Shown here: positions 44,624-53,767 of the stretch, in pieces
How the letters are laid out: each line of letters starts with the position of its first letter
How positions within the stretch are numbered: the first letter of the stretch is position 1
NCBI RefSeq assembly: GCF_004345735.1
Contig: NZ_SLXL01000002.1
Coordinates: 310,001 to 374,000, forward strand
Source of the DNA: Rhodovulum adriaticum
GTDB lineage: Bacteria > Pseudomonadota > Alphaproteobacteria > Rhodobacterales > Rhodobacteraceae
DNA: 64,000 nucleotides
Direction of reading: 5' to 3'
The notes under the pieces: model-generated
Databases searched by the model: none
What the model was told of the DNA's origin: nothing
Seen by the model: only the letters and a program-made list of their open reading frames with translations
Position numbers and translations under genes: made by a program

Positions 44624-46171
44624 ATGGACGCCAGCGCCGAGGAAAGGGCCGAGGCTTGGGATCCGTTTGGCCGCCCGTTGTTCGGCGGCCCCGAGGCGCG
44701 GGCGCTGTCCCGCGTCGGTGTGGTCGATATCGGATCAAACTCTGTCCGTATGGTGGTGTTCGACGGGGCGGCGCGCAGCCCGGCCTATTTCTTCAATGAA
44801 AAGGTGATGTGCGGCCTGGGCGCGGGCCTGGGTGAAACCGGGCACCTGTCGCCCAAGGGGCGCGAACGGGCGCTTGGCGCGCTGAAACGTTTTGCCCTGC
44901 TGGCCCAGGGCATGGGCGCAACGCCGCTGACCGTGGTCGCCACCGCCGCGATGCGCGACGCCGAGGACGGGCCAGAGTTTCGCGCCCTGATCGAAAAGGA
45001 AACCGGCCTGAAACCGTGGGTCATCGACGGCACCGAAGAGGCCCGGCTGTCGGCCCAGGGCGTGCTGCTGGGCTGGCCGGGGGCCGAGGGCGTGGTCTGC
45101 GATATCGGCGGCTCGTCCATGGAACTGGCCGAGTTGCGCGGCGGCATGGTCGGCGCGCGGGGCACCTCGCCGCTGGGACCGCTGAAGCTGCGCGATGTGC
45201 CCGGCGGCAAGAAGGGGCTGGCCGCCTACATCGCCGAAGAGGTCGAGAAACTGGCCGCGCTGATGCCCCCTGCCCCCAGCCGGCTGTATCTGGTGGGCGG
45301 CTCGTGGCGGGCCATCGCACGGCTGGACATGGAGCGGCGGGGCTATCCGCTGACCGTGCTGCACGAATACCGGATGACGCGCAAATCGCTGCTGGCCACC
45401 CTTGACTGGATCGCCGAGAACGACCCCGACGAGTTGCGCGCACGCACCGGCACCTCGTCGGATCGGATGGCGCTGGTGCCCTTGGCGGGCCAGGTGCTGC
45501 GCAAGCTGGTGGCCGTGCTGAAACCCCATGAAATCGCCGTGTCCAGCTACGGCATCCGCGAGGGGCTGCTGTACGAACAGATGCCCGCCGAACTGCGCGC
45601 CCGCGATCCCCTGACAGAGGCCTGCCGCTTTGCCGAGGCGGCCTCGGCCCGGCTGCCGGGGTTCGGCAAGCGGCTGTACAATTTCGTGCTGCCCATCTTT
45701 GGCGCAGCCAGCCCGGCCAAGCGGCGCATCATCAAGGCCGCCTGTCTGCTGCACGATACCGCCTGGCGCGCCCATCCCGATTACCGCCACGAGGTGTGCT
45801 TCGATTCCGCGACCCAGGCCAACCTGGGCGGGCTGGAACACTGGGAACGGGTCTATATGGGCGTGGCGCTGCTGCACCGCTACAAGAACAACCGATCGGG
45901 CAGCCGGTTCGAACACCTGTTCGAGATGCTGACCCCCGACCAGTTGCGCGAGGCCGAGGTACTGGGCAAGGCGATGCGCTTTGGCGCGATGTTTTCCACC
46001 GAGGGGCCCGACCGCCTGGCAGAGTTGCGCCATTTCCCCAAGAAACGGGTTCTGGAACTGGTGCTGTCACCCGGTGCCGAGCCCCTGTTCGGCGAGGTGG
46101 CGCGGGCGCGCTTTGCCTCGCTTGCGAAATCGCTGGGGGTGGAAACGACGGTGCGGCTGCGCAAGCGCTGA
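44624..46171 (+). CDS. ppx: Exopolyphosphatase (Ppx/GppA family)
   Basis: A 515-residue Ppx/GppA phosphatase. The two actin-fold phosphate loops are VVDIGSNSVRMVVFDG and VCDIGGSSMELAEL. The C-terminal half has an HD-like helical domain (KAACLLHDTAWRAHPDYRHE). It starts with a short non-conserved extension of about 30 residues. GGGGGAG lies before the ATG. Pairing with ppk1 suggests true exopolyphosphatase activity; a (p)ppGpp-hydrolysing GppA role cannot be excluded. Confidence 0.93.
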   Translation: MDASAEERAEAWDPFGRPLFGGPEARALSRVGVVDIGSNSVRMVVFDGAARSPAYFFNEKVMCGLGAGLGETGHLSPKGRERALGALKRFALLAQGMGATPLTVVATAAMRDAEDGPEFRALIEKETGLKPWVIDGTEEARLSAQGVLLGWPGAEGVVCDIGGSSMELAELRGGMVGARGTSPLGPLKLRDVPGGKKGLAAYIAEEVEKLAALMPPAPSRLYLVGGSWRAIARLDMERRGYPLTVLHEYRMTRKSLLATLDWIAENDPDELRARTGTSSDRMALVPLAGQVLRKLVAVLKPHEIAVSSYGIREGLLYEQMPAELRARDPLTEACRFAEAASARLPGFGKRLYNFVLPIFGAASPAKRRIIKAACLLHDTAWRAHPDYRHEVCFDSATQANLGGLEHWERVYMGVALLHRYKNNRSGSRFEHLFEMLTPDQLREAEVLGKAMRFGAMFSTEGPDRLAELRHFPKKRVLELVLSPGAEPLFGEVARARFASLAKSLGVETTVRLRKR

Positions 46172-46176
46172 GCGCG

Positions 46177-46521
46177 CTACAGCTCGACCTCGCCATCCGG
46201 GCCGACCGGCGGCAGATCGCCACCTTCGCCCTGTTGCTTGCGGCGGATGATGATGTCGCCGTTGGGCAGTTTTTCAGGCAGGTGATAGGCGTCGATGTCG
46301 TCGATCAACTCCATCAGCCGGGTCATCGCCGGCTCCATCTCCTCGACCAGCGCGCGCATCCGCGGCTCCAACTCGTCGCCCAGCCCCCGCAGGAACAGGC
46401 GCATACCCTCGTTCAGCAGGTCCATCCCCTCGCGCAGGTCGCCGGGTTCCTCCGCCTCTTGGGCGGCGGCGGGCGAAAGCGTGACAAGCGCGGCAAGCGT
46501 GAGGGCAGCGATGCGTTTCAT
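46177..46521 (-). CDS. Small exported conserved protein
   Basis: A 114-residue protein with a signal peptide (MKRIAALTLAALVTLSPAAA) and a helical acidic mature part (LREGMDLLNEGMRLFLRGLGD, then MRALVEEMEPAMTRLMELID). It ends with YHLPEKLPNGDIIIRRK and an acidic tail. Similar Rhodobacterales proteins are sometimes labelled AAA+ ATPase in databases, but no P-loop exists here. It is convergent with ppx, five bases away. Function unknown. Confidence 0.78.
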   Translation of the reverse strand: MKRIAALTLAALVTLSPAAAQEAEEPGDLREGMDLLNEGMRLFLRGLGDELEPRMRALVEEMEPAMTRLMELIDDIDAYHLPEKLPNGDIIIRRKQQGEGGDLPPVGPDGEVEL

Positions 46522-46556
46522 GGCCCCAATATAAGCAGGCCCGCCCGCAATGGAAG

Positions 46557-47588
46557 CTAGAGCGCGATATCCAGCGTCACCGGGAAATGGTCCGAGGCGG
46601 TCAGCAGCGCCTCGCGCAGCTCGGGCACGCGATACAGCGCGGGGTCGTCGAACGGGTGCCAGATCCGCCAGTCGGGCGCATGGCCGCGCAGGTCGGGTGA
46701 AACCATGATATAATCCAGCAGCGCCGACAGATAGCGCCCCTCGGCACCGATGTAGAAGCGCGCGGTGCTGGGCTGCGCGGCCAGCCGCCCCTGCAAGGCC
46801 TGCCGGGCATGCGGATCGAAAAGCCGCCGCTCCGCCGGGCCGTCCTGTCCCAGCACGATTTCCACGCCCGAGCGGCCAAAGAGCTTTTCGTATTCGTCCA
46901 GGCCGGGACCGTCGTTGAAATCGCCCAGCACGATCAGGCTGTCCCCGGCGTCCAGATGCGCCTCTACCCGTTGGCGCAGCCAGATGCACTGCGCCAGTTG
47001 CTTGCGCCGGTTCTGAATGGAAATGCGCATCACCTCGTCGGGGGTGGACGCGCCGTGCGGGGCCTTGGATTTCACATGCACCCCGATCAGGCGCAGCCGC
47101 GTCCCGGCCTCGGTCTGCATGTCCAGTTCCAGGGGAGGCTTGGAAAACCGGATCAGGTCCGGGGCGGTGTCCACGTCCACGTCCCAGCGGAACACCCCGT
47201 CAAAGCGCGGCGCGTCGCCCGACCCCTTCTTGCCGGTGGGATCGCCGCGCGGATCGTGGCGCACGGTCAGCCGGTCGGGATCGTAAAGCAGCGCGATTTC
47301 CTGCTGCGTGTCGTTCTGAAACCCCACGATGGCCCGACGGGCACGCAGATGCATGACGCGGGCAAAGTTTTCCAGCGCAGGCACGGTGGCGCGGCGGCCG
47401 TTATGGTCGGGCGCCTCGACTATCAGCACCGCATCGGCATCCAACGCGGTGAACACGATCCCCAGCGCCGCGATCTGATCGGCGCGGCGCACATTCTGCC
47501 GGCCCGACCATCCGTCATCGTCCCGCAGGTTGCCCTCGTCGTCGAACAGGCTGTCGAACCATTCGACGTTATAGGTGGCCAGCCTCAT
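46557..47588 (-). CDS. Endonuclease/exonuclease/phosphatase family protein
   Basis: A 343-residue DNase I-like (EEP) fold protein. ATYNVEWFDSL carries the metal-binding Asn, VLIVEAPD replaces the usual E-rich motif, VLGDFNDGP has the catalytic Asp/Asn pair, and TASDHFPV has the closing Asp-His. There is no signal peptide, so it is probably cytoplasmic. Substrates in this fold range from DNA to phospholipids. The ATG at 47588 overlaps the upstream DnaJ gene (ATGA). Confidence 0.88.
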   Translation of the reverse strand: MRLATYNVEWFDSLFDDEGNLRDDDGWSGRQNVRRADQIAALGIVFTALDADAVLIVEAPDHNGRRATVPALENFARVMHLRARRAIVGFQNDTQQEIALLYDPDRLTVRHDPRGDPTGKKGSGDAPRFDGVFRWDVDVDTAPDLIRFSKPPLELDMQTEAGTRLRLIGVHVKSKAPHGASTPDEVMRISIQNRRKQLAQCIWLRQRVEAHLDAGDSLIVLGDFNDGPGLDEYEKLFGRSGVEIVLGQDGPAERRLFDPHARQALQGRLAAQPSTARFYIGAEGRYLSALLDYIMVSPDLRGHAPDWRIWHPFDDPALYRVPELREALLTASDHFPVTLDIAL

Positions 47589-48268
47589 GCGGCGCGGTCT
47601 GCCAGGATCCGCTCCCACGCGGCGTTGATGGCGATCAGGCGTTTTTCGGCCAGTTTCACCGCCTCTTCGGGCACGCCGCGGGCCTGCATGCGGTCCGGGT
47701 GGCATTCGCGCACCTCGTTGCGCCAGACCTTGCGGATACGATCCAGATCGTCGTCGGGATCGACGCCCAGCACCGTATAGGGGTCGGGCGCCGCATCGGG
47801 CACGAAACGGGCGCGCAGGGTGGTGAACTGGCGCGGGCTGAGGCCGAAGATTTCCGCCACGCGCGACAGGAACGCATCCTCACCGGGGTGATAGGCGCCA
47901 TCGGCCATGGCGATGAAGAACAGCCCCTCCATCAGGTCACAGATCGCCTGCCGGTCGTTTCGGAACATGCGCGCGATGCGGGCCGCGTATTCCTCGAACC
48001 CGGCCACATCCTGCCGCGCCAGGTTGAAGACCCGCGCGGCGTTGCCCTCTTCGGCGGGGGGGATGGTAAAGACCTCTCGAAAGGCGGCGACCTCGTCGCG
48101 GGTGACATGCCCGTCCGCCTTGGCCATCTTGGCCCCCAGCGCGATCACCGCGATGGTGAACCCCACCGAGCGTTCGGGCGGGGTGCGCAGCCGGTCGAAC
48201 ACCGTCGCAAGGCTTTCACCCTGCGCCAGCGCGGAAACGGCATCGGCGATACGGGACCAAAGAGACAT
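47585..48268 (-). CDS. TerB-DnaJ domain protein (DjlA-like)
   Basis: A 227-residue protein with an N-terminal TerB-like helical domain (AKADGHVTRDEVAAFREVF and IAMADGAYHPGEDAFLSRV). A C-terminal J domain follows (PYTVLGVDPDDDLDRIRKVW) whose HPD is in VRECHPDRM. This is the DjlA arrangement without the N-terminal membrane anchor. It presumably stimulates DnaK. It is translationally coupled to the downstream EEP-family gene. Confidence 0.92.
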   Translation of the reverse strand: MSLWSRIADAVSALAQGESLATVFDRLRTPPERSVGFTIAVIALGAKMAKADGHVTRDEVAAFREVFTIPPAEEGNAARVFNLARQDVAGFEEYAARIARMFRNDRQAICDLMEGLFFIAMADGAYHPGEDAFLSRVAEIFGLSPRQFTTLRARFVPDAAPDPYTVLGVDPDDDLDRIRKVWRNEVRECHPDRMQARGVPEEAVKLAEKRLIAINAAWERILADRAA

Positions 48269-48304
48269 GGCCGCACACTACCCCTGCCCGGCGGGAAAGT
48301 CAGG

Positions 48305-48799
48305 TCAGGCGTGAAGGAATTTCTGCATCAGGACAAGGTCCAGCCAAAGGCCCTGCTTGTGGCCGACCTCGCGCAGGCGGGCGACCTCGGCATAGCCCAT
48401 CGCGGCGTGGAACGCGACGCCATCGGCATTGGCCGCACTGACACCGGCAAAGATAGAATGCGCCCCGCCTGCGCGCGCGTGATCCTCGACCGCGGCCATC
48501 AGCGCGCGGCCATGCCCCCCGCCCCTGGCCAAAGGGTCCAGCAGGATCGTGTGTTCCATCGTCCGGGCATAACCGACGCCGCCGCGAAACTGACCGTAGG
48601 TGGCAAATCCCATAACGCGGCCTGCATCCTCGGCCACGAAGAAGCCATGCCCGGCCGCCTGCCGTTCGGCGATCAGGGCTGCGACCTCGGCCGCAGTCTT
48701 TTCAGCGGCGTTGAAGGTGACAAGGGTCTCGCGGATGTAATGACCCCAGATCGCGGCAATCTGCGGGGCATCCGCGGCGCGGGCGGGCCGAACGCTCAT
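48305..48799 (-). CDS. GNAT-family N-acetyltransferase
   Basis: A 164-residue GNAT protein close to the phosphinothricin-acetyltransferase (Pat) group. The acetyl-CoA loop is DPLARGGGHGRALMAAV, with FVAEDAGRVMGFATY and GFHAAMGYAE-type C-terminal beta-bulge sequence (FHAAMGYAEVARL). Group members often acetylate amino-acid analogues. A resistance phenotype is not implied. Its ATG overlaps the preceding VOC gene by 4 bases. Confidence 0.9.
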   Translation of the reverse strand: MSVRPARAADAPQIAAIWGHYIRETLVTFNAAEKTAAEVAALIAERQAAGHGFFVAEDAGRVMGFATYGQFRGGVGYARTMEHTILLDPLARGGGHGRALMAAVEDHARAGGAHSIFAGVSAANADGVAFHAAMGYAEVARLREVGHKQGLWLDLVLMQKFLHA

Positions 48800-49413
48800 T
48801 CCAGTACCCGCCGCCCTGCGGGGGTGTCGATCAGCGCGCGCAATTCAGGCCGGTCGCCGGGATGTACCGCAACCAACGGGTCGTTCAGCCGCCCCTGCAA
48901 CGCCGCGCGCAGGGCCTCGGCCTGTGGGTGATACAATTCCAACCCGACCAGCCGGCACCCGGTTTCGGGCAGCAGCGCCGCCGGGTGCAGCGTGCCCTGC
49001 CAGGCCATCAGCGCCGGGAACAGGCCATCGAACGGCAGGCGCCCATCCGCAGGCACCGCCATCTGCCAGCGCAGATCGGCACGCGCCAGGGACATCGGCT
49101 GGCCACAGCCTGCGGGCGCATCGGCCAGCGCGGCCGACAGATCGTCGCAACGGGCGATCCAGTTGGTCAGGCGCGGCGGTCCTGCAAAGCGGTCCAGGTC
49201 GAACCAGCGCGGCCTGCCCGGCGGGGCCGCGTCCGGGTCGATGGCGATCACCTCCAGATACAGGCCGGGCGCCAGCGCCATCAGCCGGTTATGGGTGCCC
49301 ATCGCCGGGTGCTGCCCACCGGGGGCCAGCCGCACGCCCAGGCGATCCTCGACCATTGCGACGCCATCCTCCAGCGTCGCGGCCGACACCGCCAGATGAT
49401 CCAGTGTCAGCAT
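48796..49413 (-). CDS. VOC-family glyoxalase-like protein
   Basis: A 205-residue protein of the glyoxalase-like (PF13468-type) group. It has TLDHLAVSAATLEDGVAMVEDRLG, then GGQHPAMGTHNRLMALAPGLYLEVIAIDP, the usual metal/His pattern of the first half. The second half resembles the SLARADLRWQMA region of the family. GGGGGG precedes the ATG. It is translationally coupled to the GNAT gene. No known substrate. Confidence 0.87.
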   Translation of the reverse strand: MLTLDHLAVSAATLEDGVAMVEDRLGVRLAPGGQHPAMGTHNRLMALAPGLYLEVIAIDPDAAPPGRPRWFDLDRFAGPPRLTNWIARCDDLSAALADAPAGCGQPMSLARADLRWQMAVPADGRLPFDGLFPALMAWQGTLHPAALLPETGCRLVGLELYHPQAEALRAALQGRLNDPLVAVHPGDRPELRALIDTPAGRRVLE

Positions 49414-49479
49414 TGTACCCCCCTGCCCCCTTGACCCCGTCGCAGCCGGAATAGCGCGCGATTGCCCTGCGGTGCAAAC

Positions 49480-49509
49480 GAAACGGGGCGGCCCGATCCG
49501 GGCCGCCCC
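49480..49509 (-). terminator. Terminator of efp
   Basis: Read on the minus strand, an 11-bp perfect GC stem (GGGGCGGCCCG and its complement, 49485-49509, loop of 3) is followed by GTTTCGTTT. It starts 23 bases after the efp stop. Confidence 0.7.
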
Positions 49510-49532
49510 GCCTGTCTGGCCGCGATGCGCGC

Positions 49533-50096
49533 TCAGGCGCGCTCGGCGTATTCCATGGTTTCGGTGTTCACGACGATATCCTCGTCCTGCCCGACAAAGG
49601 GCGGCACCATCACCCGCACGCCGTTGTCCAGCAACGCAGGCTTGAAGCTGTTGGCCGCGGTCTGGCCTTTCACCACCGGCTCGGTCTCGACGATCTTGCA
49701 GGTGACCTTTTGCGGCAGCGTCGCGTTCAGCGCCTCGGACTCGTAGTATTCGATGACCACGGTCATGCCGTCCTGCAGGAACGGGCGGCGTTCGCCCAGG
49801 ATATCGGCAGGCAGTTCGATCTGCTCGAAGGTCTCCATATCCATGAAGACGAGCTGACCGTCGGTTTCATACAGGAACTGCTGGTCCTTCTGTTCCAGCC
49901 GGACGCGTTCCACCTTGTCGGCGCTGCGAAAGCGCTCGTTCAGCTTGGACCCGTTGCGCAGGTTGCGCAATTCGACCTGGGCAAAGGCGCCGCCCTTGCC
50001 CGGTTTGACGTGATCCACCTTCACGGCGGCCCACAGGCCGCCATTATGTTCCAGCACGTTGCCGGGGCGGATTTCGTTTCCATTGATCTTGGGCAT
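49533..50096 (-). CDS. efp: Elongation factor P
   Basis: A 187-residue EF-P that relieves ribosome stalling at polyproline stretches. The three-domain structure begins [19 protein letters not shown]. The tip loop has [10 protein letters not shown], where Lys is the residue that can be modified by EpmA-type enzymes, so lysylation of this protein is possible but not shown. Domain III ends [12 protein letters not shown]. Length is standard. Confidence 0.96.
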   Translation of the reverse strand: MPKINGNEIRPGNVLEHNGGLWAAVKVDHVKPGKGGAFAQVELRNLRNGSKLNERFRSADKVERVRLEQKDQQFLYETDGQLVFMDMETFEQIELPADILGERRPFLQDGMTVVIEYYESEALNATLPQKVTCKIVETEPVVKGQTAANSFKPALLDNGVRVMVPPFVGQDEDIVVNTETMEYAERA

Positions 50097-50311
50097 GACT
50101 GGACCCTTGACGATAGGTTGAACGGAACTTCCGCGCCCCTATATCTGGTTGGTGACAGCCTGGCAAGGCAACCATATAAACGGTCCCGGGCAACCGACCC
50201 ATGCATCTGGCGCATAGGTGGCATTCCAAAAGGGAAATACCGAATCGCCACGAAACCGTCATATTCGGCGGCACGCCCGAAATGCAAGAGCAAGAATAAA
50301 AGGACGACGAC
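50097..50311. other. Intergenic region upstream of efp and the DUF6280-like gene
   Basis: A 215-base divergent region. It is slightly less GC-rich than its surroundings. I see no clear promoter hexamer pair, repeat or RNA gene; the two divergent promoters presumably lie here. Confidence 0.4.
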
Positions 50312-50632
50312 ATGGTCGATTTCGTTGATGGCTCCGCTTTCAACCACGAACAAGGCAACCGTGCACGCAAACTGTTCGCCGCTGTTGTGCTGGCCGCGCT
50401 GGATGATGCGATTGCCGACGACAAGAAATATGGGAACGGGCCGGATCAGATCGCCCGTTGGGCGCGCTCGCGGGATGGGCGCGAAGTGTTGTCCTGTGCC
50501 GGGATCGACCCGAACGAACGTGTGGTGAAGGGCCTGATGGAATTCGTAGAGCGCGGCGTGCGGACCTCTGTCGCGCTGTCGCGCGAGGAAAGCGAACGGC
50601 GCCAGGTGCAGGAGCGCGCCGAGGCCGCCTGA
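50312..50632 (+). CDS. Small conserved protein (DUF6280-like)
   Basis: A 106-residue soluble, helical protein (MVDFVDGSAFNHEQGNRAR..., with RKLFAAVVLAALDDAIADD). It ends in a charged helix (SREESERRQVQERAEAA). AAAGGA precedes the ATG by 7 bases, and a perfect rho-independent terminator follows. I believe it belongs to a Rhodobacterales family (DUF6280 or similar), but I am not certain of the identifier. No function is known. Confidence 0.78.
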   Translation: MVDFVDGSAFNHEQGNRARKLFAAVVLAALDDAIADDKKYGNGPDQIARWARSRDGREVLSCAGIDPNERVVKGLMEFVERGVRTSVALSREESERRQVQERAEAA

Positions 50633-50657
50633 TCGCAGATCAGAAACCGACCCAAAG

Positions 50658-50685
50658 GCGCGCCCCGGTGGCGCGCTTTTCTTTT
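50658..50685 (+). terminator. Rho-independent terminator
   Basis: A 7-bp stem, GCGCGCC (50658-50664) and GGCGCGC (50670-50676), is followed by TTTTCTTTT. It is a textbook terminator for the small conserved gene. Confidence 0.88.
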
Positions 50686-50709
50686 GCCGGGGTCTTGTTC
50701 GGTGAACGG

Positions 50710-51378
50710 TCAGCCGATGTTGCGGGCAGCCAGCGCGCGGTTGATCTCGCGGCGGACCAGCTTGCGCACATTCCGGGTGATCCGCTCGCCCAACGCGCCC
50801 TGCAATTCTTGCCGCACGATCTCGCCGACGATCTCGCGCAGCATATCCTCGTCCAGCAGCGCGGTTTCCTCGATCGCACCGGAAACCCCAGGATAGTCCG
50901 GCCATTCCGAGCCGAGCTCATCCGCATCGGACTCGTCTACATCCGGCTCTGCGGCTCCGTCCTCAGGCGCGGCGTCCTTTTCCGCGCCGACGGCCACCCG
51001 GATACTATGGAAATCAAAGGGGGAATCCCCCGCCTGGTCGCGCGCCGCCTCGGCCCCGGACATGTCTTCGTCAACCGCATCAAGGGCAGCGTCCTCGGCC
51101 GGGGCCTTCGGCGCGTCCGTGGCGTCGTCCGCATCGGCGTCGGAGGGGGGGCAATCCTGATCCTCTTTCGCCTCATCAGGGGTATCGGGCGCATCCGCGC
51201 TGTCCGCCTGTGCCGGTTGCGGCGGCGCAACCCGCAGCGCGGGCGTCAGCACCAGACGGTCGGGGGCGCGCACGGGCGCAGTCTCGGGCACTACAGCGGC
51301 ATCCACCTCTTCGGCGACAAGCCTGCGGATCGAGGCCAGAACGTCCTCCAGATCGCGGGGTTCGGCGGACTCGGACAT
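50710..51378 (-). CDS. PopZ-like (DUF2497-like) acidic protein
   Basis: A 222-residue protein. The N-terminus EPRDLEDVLASIRRLVAEE matches the (S)MEEILASIRRII helix of the PopZ/DUF2497 family. The middle (about 45-150) is Ala/Asp/Glu/Pro-rich and strongly acidic. The C-terminus is a helical block (DEDMLREIVGEIVRQELQG then GERITRNVRKLVRREI), the position of the PopZ oligomerisation region. In Caulobacter PopZ forms a polar network that anchors chromosome origins. The homology is at the level of pattern and layout, so equivalence is uncertain. It is followed on the same strand by nothing nearby; tolC lies upstream. Confidence 0.65.
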   Translation of the reverse strand: MSESAEPRDLEDVLASIRRLVAEEVDAAVVPETAPVRAPDRLVLTPALRVAPPQPAQADSADAPDTPDEAKEDQDCPPSDADADDATDAPKAPAEDAALDAVDEDMSGAEAARDQAGDSPFDFHSIRVAVGAEKDAAPEDGAAEPDVDESDADELGSEWPDYPGVSGAIEETALLDEDMLREIVGEIVRQELQGALGERITRNVRKLVRREINRALAARNIG

Positions 51379-51447
51379 GCACTCTCCCTCTGCGCCTCTA
51401 CCCGATAGGGTAGCGCGACGCCCCTTTCGACACAACACCAAGCCGGC

Positions 51448-52827
51448 TCAGGGCCGGCCAAGCGCCTCCAGCACCCGATCCAGCCGCGCGCCCTGAATGC
51501 TCTTGGCCGGGGCGTTACGCACGGCATTGTAGTATTGCAGCGGATCATAGGTCGGGATGCCCAGGTCCAGATGCTCCACCGTCAACAGGCCCATGGACGC
51601 CAGCAGCGCGTAGACCGCGACATACTGGTTCGCTTCGGCCTGAACCCGCGCAGTGCGCGCGTCCAGCAATTCCTGCTCGGCGTCCAGCACATCCAGCGTG
51701 GTGCGGGCGCCAAAGCGGGCCTCTTCCTTGGTCCCTTCAAAGGCCAGTTGCGCGGCGCGGATCTGGCGGTCGGTCGCCTCGATCTGGGCGCGGGCCACGG
51801 ACAGATTCGCCCAGGCGCTGCCGACTTGTTCCTCGATCAGGCGAACGCTTTGCAGCAGGGCGGCACGGGCGCGTTCGGCGTTGGCGCGGGCCTGCCGTTC
51901 CGCCGCATAAAGACCGCCCCCGGCATAGATCGTCTGGCTCAGCGAGAGCCCAACAAAACCGTATTCGCCGCCGTCATCCTCGGCCGTCAGGCCCGCATTG
52001 GCCGACAGCGACGGCCCTTGCGCCGCCTTGGCACGGGCCACGTTCAGCTCTGCGGCCGTCACGTTATGCTGCGCCTGCAGGATGTCGGGATGGCTGCGCA
52101 CGGCGATGTCGCGGGCGGAACTGGTGCTCTTGGGCAGCGACGGCAGGCTGGGAATGCCGCTCAGCCCCGCGGGGTACTTGCCGACCGCGCGGCGGTAGGC
52201 CTCGCGCGCATTGGCCAGCGCGCCCTGCGCCGCCACCAGGTTGGAGCGCGCCGCCGCCAGCCGCGACTGCGCCAGCGAAACATCCGTGCGCGTGACCTCG
52301 CCCACTTCGAAGCGGTCCTCGGTCGCGCGCAGCTGCTGGGTCAGCACCCGCACGTTGTTTTCCGCCAACGAGGCGTTCTGGATCGCGGCAAAGACATCCA
52401 TGTAGGCCTGGACCGCCGCCAGCAGCACGTTCTGTTCCACCCCGATCAGCGCGGCGCGGGTGGCCATCACGTTTTCCTTGGCCGCGTCGATCGCCAGCCG
52501 GTTGCTGCCCCCATCGTACAGCGTCAGGCTCGCCGTCACGTCGGCCGAGGCGCTGGTAACCGTCGTACCGACCGTCGGCCCCTTGCGGTTGCCGTCGGTA
52601 TAGGTCGCATCCATAGAGAACTGGATGACCGGGCGCAGGGCCGCGACGGCCTGGGCGACATCCTCGTCCGCGGCGCGCAGCACGGCGCGGTTCTGTTCCA
52701 GCAAGTGGGAATTCTTGTAGGCCGCGATCAACGCGTCGGTCAGCGTTTCCGCGCGGGCGGCAGCGCCGCCGGCCAACATCGACGCCGCCAGCGCCGCGCC
52801 CGTGACCATTCGAAAGATACCGCTCAT
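51448..52827 (-). CDS. tolC: TolC-family outer-membrane channel protein
   Basis: A 459-residue outer-membrane efflux protein with a signal peptide (MVTGAALAASMLAGGAAARAE within the first 28 residues). The two repeated TolC modules are visible in EQNRAVLRAADEDVAQAV, VDVFAAIQNASLAENNVRVL and the second-half FEVGEVTRTDVSLAQSRLAA and RFGARTTLDVLDAEQELLDAR. It serves type I secretion or multidrug efflux as the outer-membrane duct. A Pcm-like gene lies 56 bases upstream, a common alphaproteobacterial arrangement. Start 52827 with GGAAAGG upstream. Confidence 0.94.
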   Translation of the reverse strand: MSGIFRMVTGAALAASMLAGGAAARAETLTDALIAAYKNSHLLEQNRAVLRAADEDVAQAVAALRPVIQFSMDATYTDGNRKGPTVGTTVTSASADVTASLTLYDGGSNRLAIDAAKENVMATRAALIGVEQNVLLAAVQAYMDVFAAIQNASLAENNVRVLTQQLRATEDRFEVGEVTRTDVSLAQSRLAAARSNLVAAQGALANAREAYRRAVGKYPAGLSGIPSLPSLPKSTSSARDIAVRSHPDILQAQHNVTAAELNVARAKAAQGPSLSANAGLTAEDDGGEYGFVGLSLSQTIYAGGGLYAAERQARANAERARAALLQSVRLIEEQVGSAWANLSVARAQIEATDRQIRAAQLAFEGTKEEARFGARTTLDVLDAEQELLDARTARVQAEANQYVAVYALLASMGLLTVEHLDLGIPTYDPLQYYNAVRNAPAKSIQGARLDRVLEALGRP

Positions 52828-52883
52828 GTTCCGTGCCTTTCCGGGGCCGCGCATCCGATCGCGCGGCAAGATTAATGCCTCAG

Positions 52884-53537
52884 TCAGAATTCGAAGGCGG
52901 GCGCACGGGCAAAGCCCGGCAGAACAGGCGCGCCCGCATTGAACAGAAAGCGCCAGCTGACCGCGCCCTCGACCTTGTGGCCCAGCCGAACCTCGCCCCC
53001 GCCGGGCACGGCGAACAGCGCCACGATGCGCCCTTCCTCGGCCAGTTGATCGGTCAGCGCGGCGGGGATCTCTTCGACCGCACCCTCGACGACGATGGCG
53101 TCATAGGGGCCGTGCCGCGGCGCGCCCTCGGCCAGGGCGGCGTGTTCCACCGCCACGTTGTCGACCCCATGTTCGGCCAGCGTCGCCTGTGCCTCGCGCG
53201 CCATGGCGGCGTCTTCCTCGACCGCCACGACCGCATCGGCCATACGCGCCATCACCGCCGCCGAGTACCCCAGCCCGCACCCCAGATCCAGAACCAGGTC
53301 GCCGGGCGCCGGATCGATCGCCTCCAGCATCTTGGCAAAGGTCCGCGGTTCCAGCACGGTGCGCCCCTCGGCCAGGGGCAGGTTCTCGCCCAGATAGGCG
53401 GCCTCGCGCAGGGCGGCGGGGACGTACTCTTCACGCGGGACGGCAAGCATCGCCTCGATGATCGGCAGGCGGGTCACGTCCGACGGCCGGACCTGGGTAT
53501 CCACCATGATCACGCGGCGGGCGTCGAAATCGGGCAT
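52884..53537 (-). CDS. Protein-L-isoaspartate O-methyltransferase-like protein
   Basis: A 217-residue SAM-dependent methyltransferase of the PCMT type. Motif I is [17 protein letters not shown]; the upstream region [18 protein letters not shown] and the [13 protein letters not shown] segment are typical. True Pcm repairs isoaspartyl residues in damaged proteins. In the tolC-linked alphaproteobacterial version the substrate has not, to my knowledge, been confirmed. Start at 53537. Confidence 0.87.
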   Translation of the reverse strand: MPDFDARRVIMVDTQVRPSDVTRLPIIEAMLAVPREEYVPAALREAAYLGENLPLAEGRTVLEPRTFAKMLEAIDPAPGDLVLDLGCGLGYSAAVMARMADAVVAVEEDAAMAREAQATLAEHGVDNVAVEHAALAEGAPRHGPYDAIVVEGAVEEIPAALTDQLAEEGRIVALFAVPGGGEVRLGHKVEGAVSWRFLFNAGAPVLPGFARAPAFEF

Positions 53538-53693
53538 GGGGCTGAACTCTCCGGTTCGGAACTGTTGGCCGTGTGATGCCACAGAAGCGCCATCACGGCA
53601 ATATTGCAGCCCGCACGAAGACGCGATCCGACCTTTGCGCAACATCCACCGCTTGCGCCCCCCCAACCCTTGGGCTATGAGAGGCTCCGCGCT

Positions 53694-53767
53694 GGCGAGT
53701 TGGCGGAGTGGTTACGCAGCGGATTGCAAATCCGTGTACACCGGTTCGATTCCGGTACTCGCCTCCA
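53694..53767 (+). tRNA. tRNA-Cys (anticodon GCA)
   Basis: A 74-base gene with encoded CCA. The acceptor stem pairs GGCGAGT with ACTCGCC, the discriminator is T, and the anticodon stem encloses TTGCAAA, giving anticodon GCA. The T-arm has the GGTTCGATTCC pattern. It replaces any protein reading of this stretch. Confidence 0.95.

Noticed and set aside
48305-48799. Phosphinothricin-resistance function for the GNAT protein
   Set aside because: Family resemblance only; the natural substrate is not deducible.
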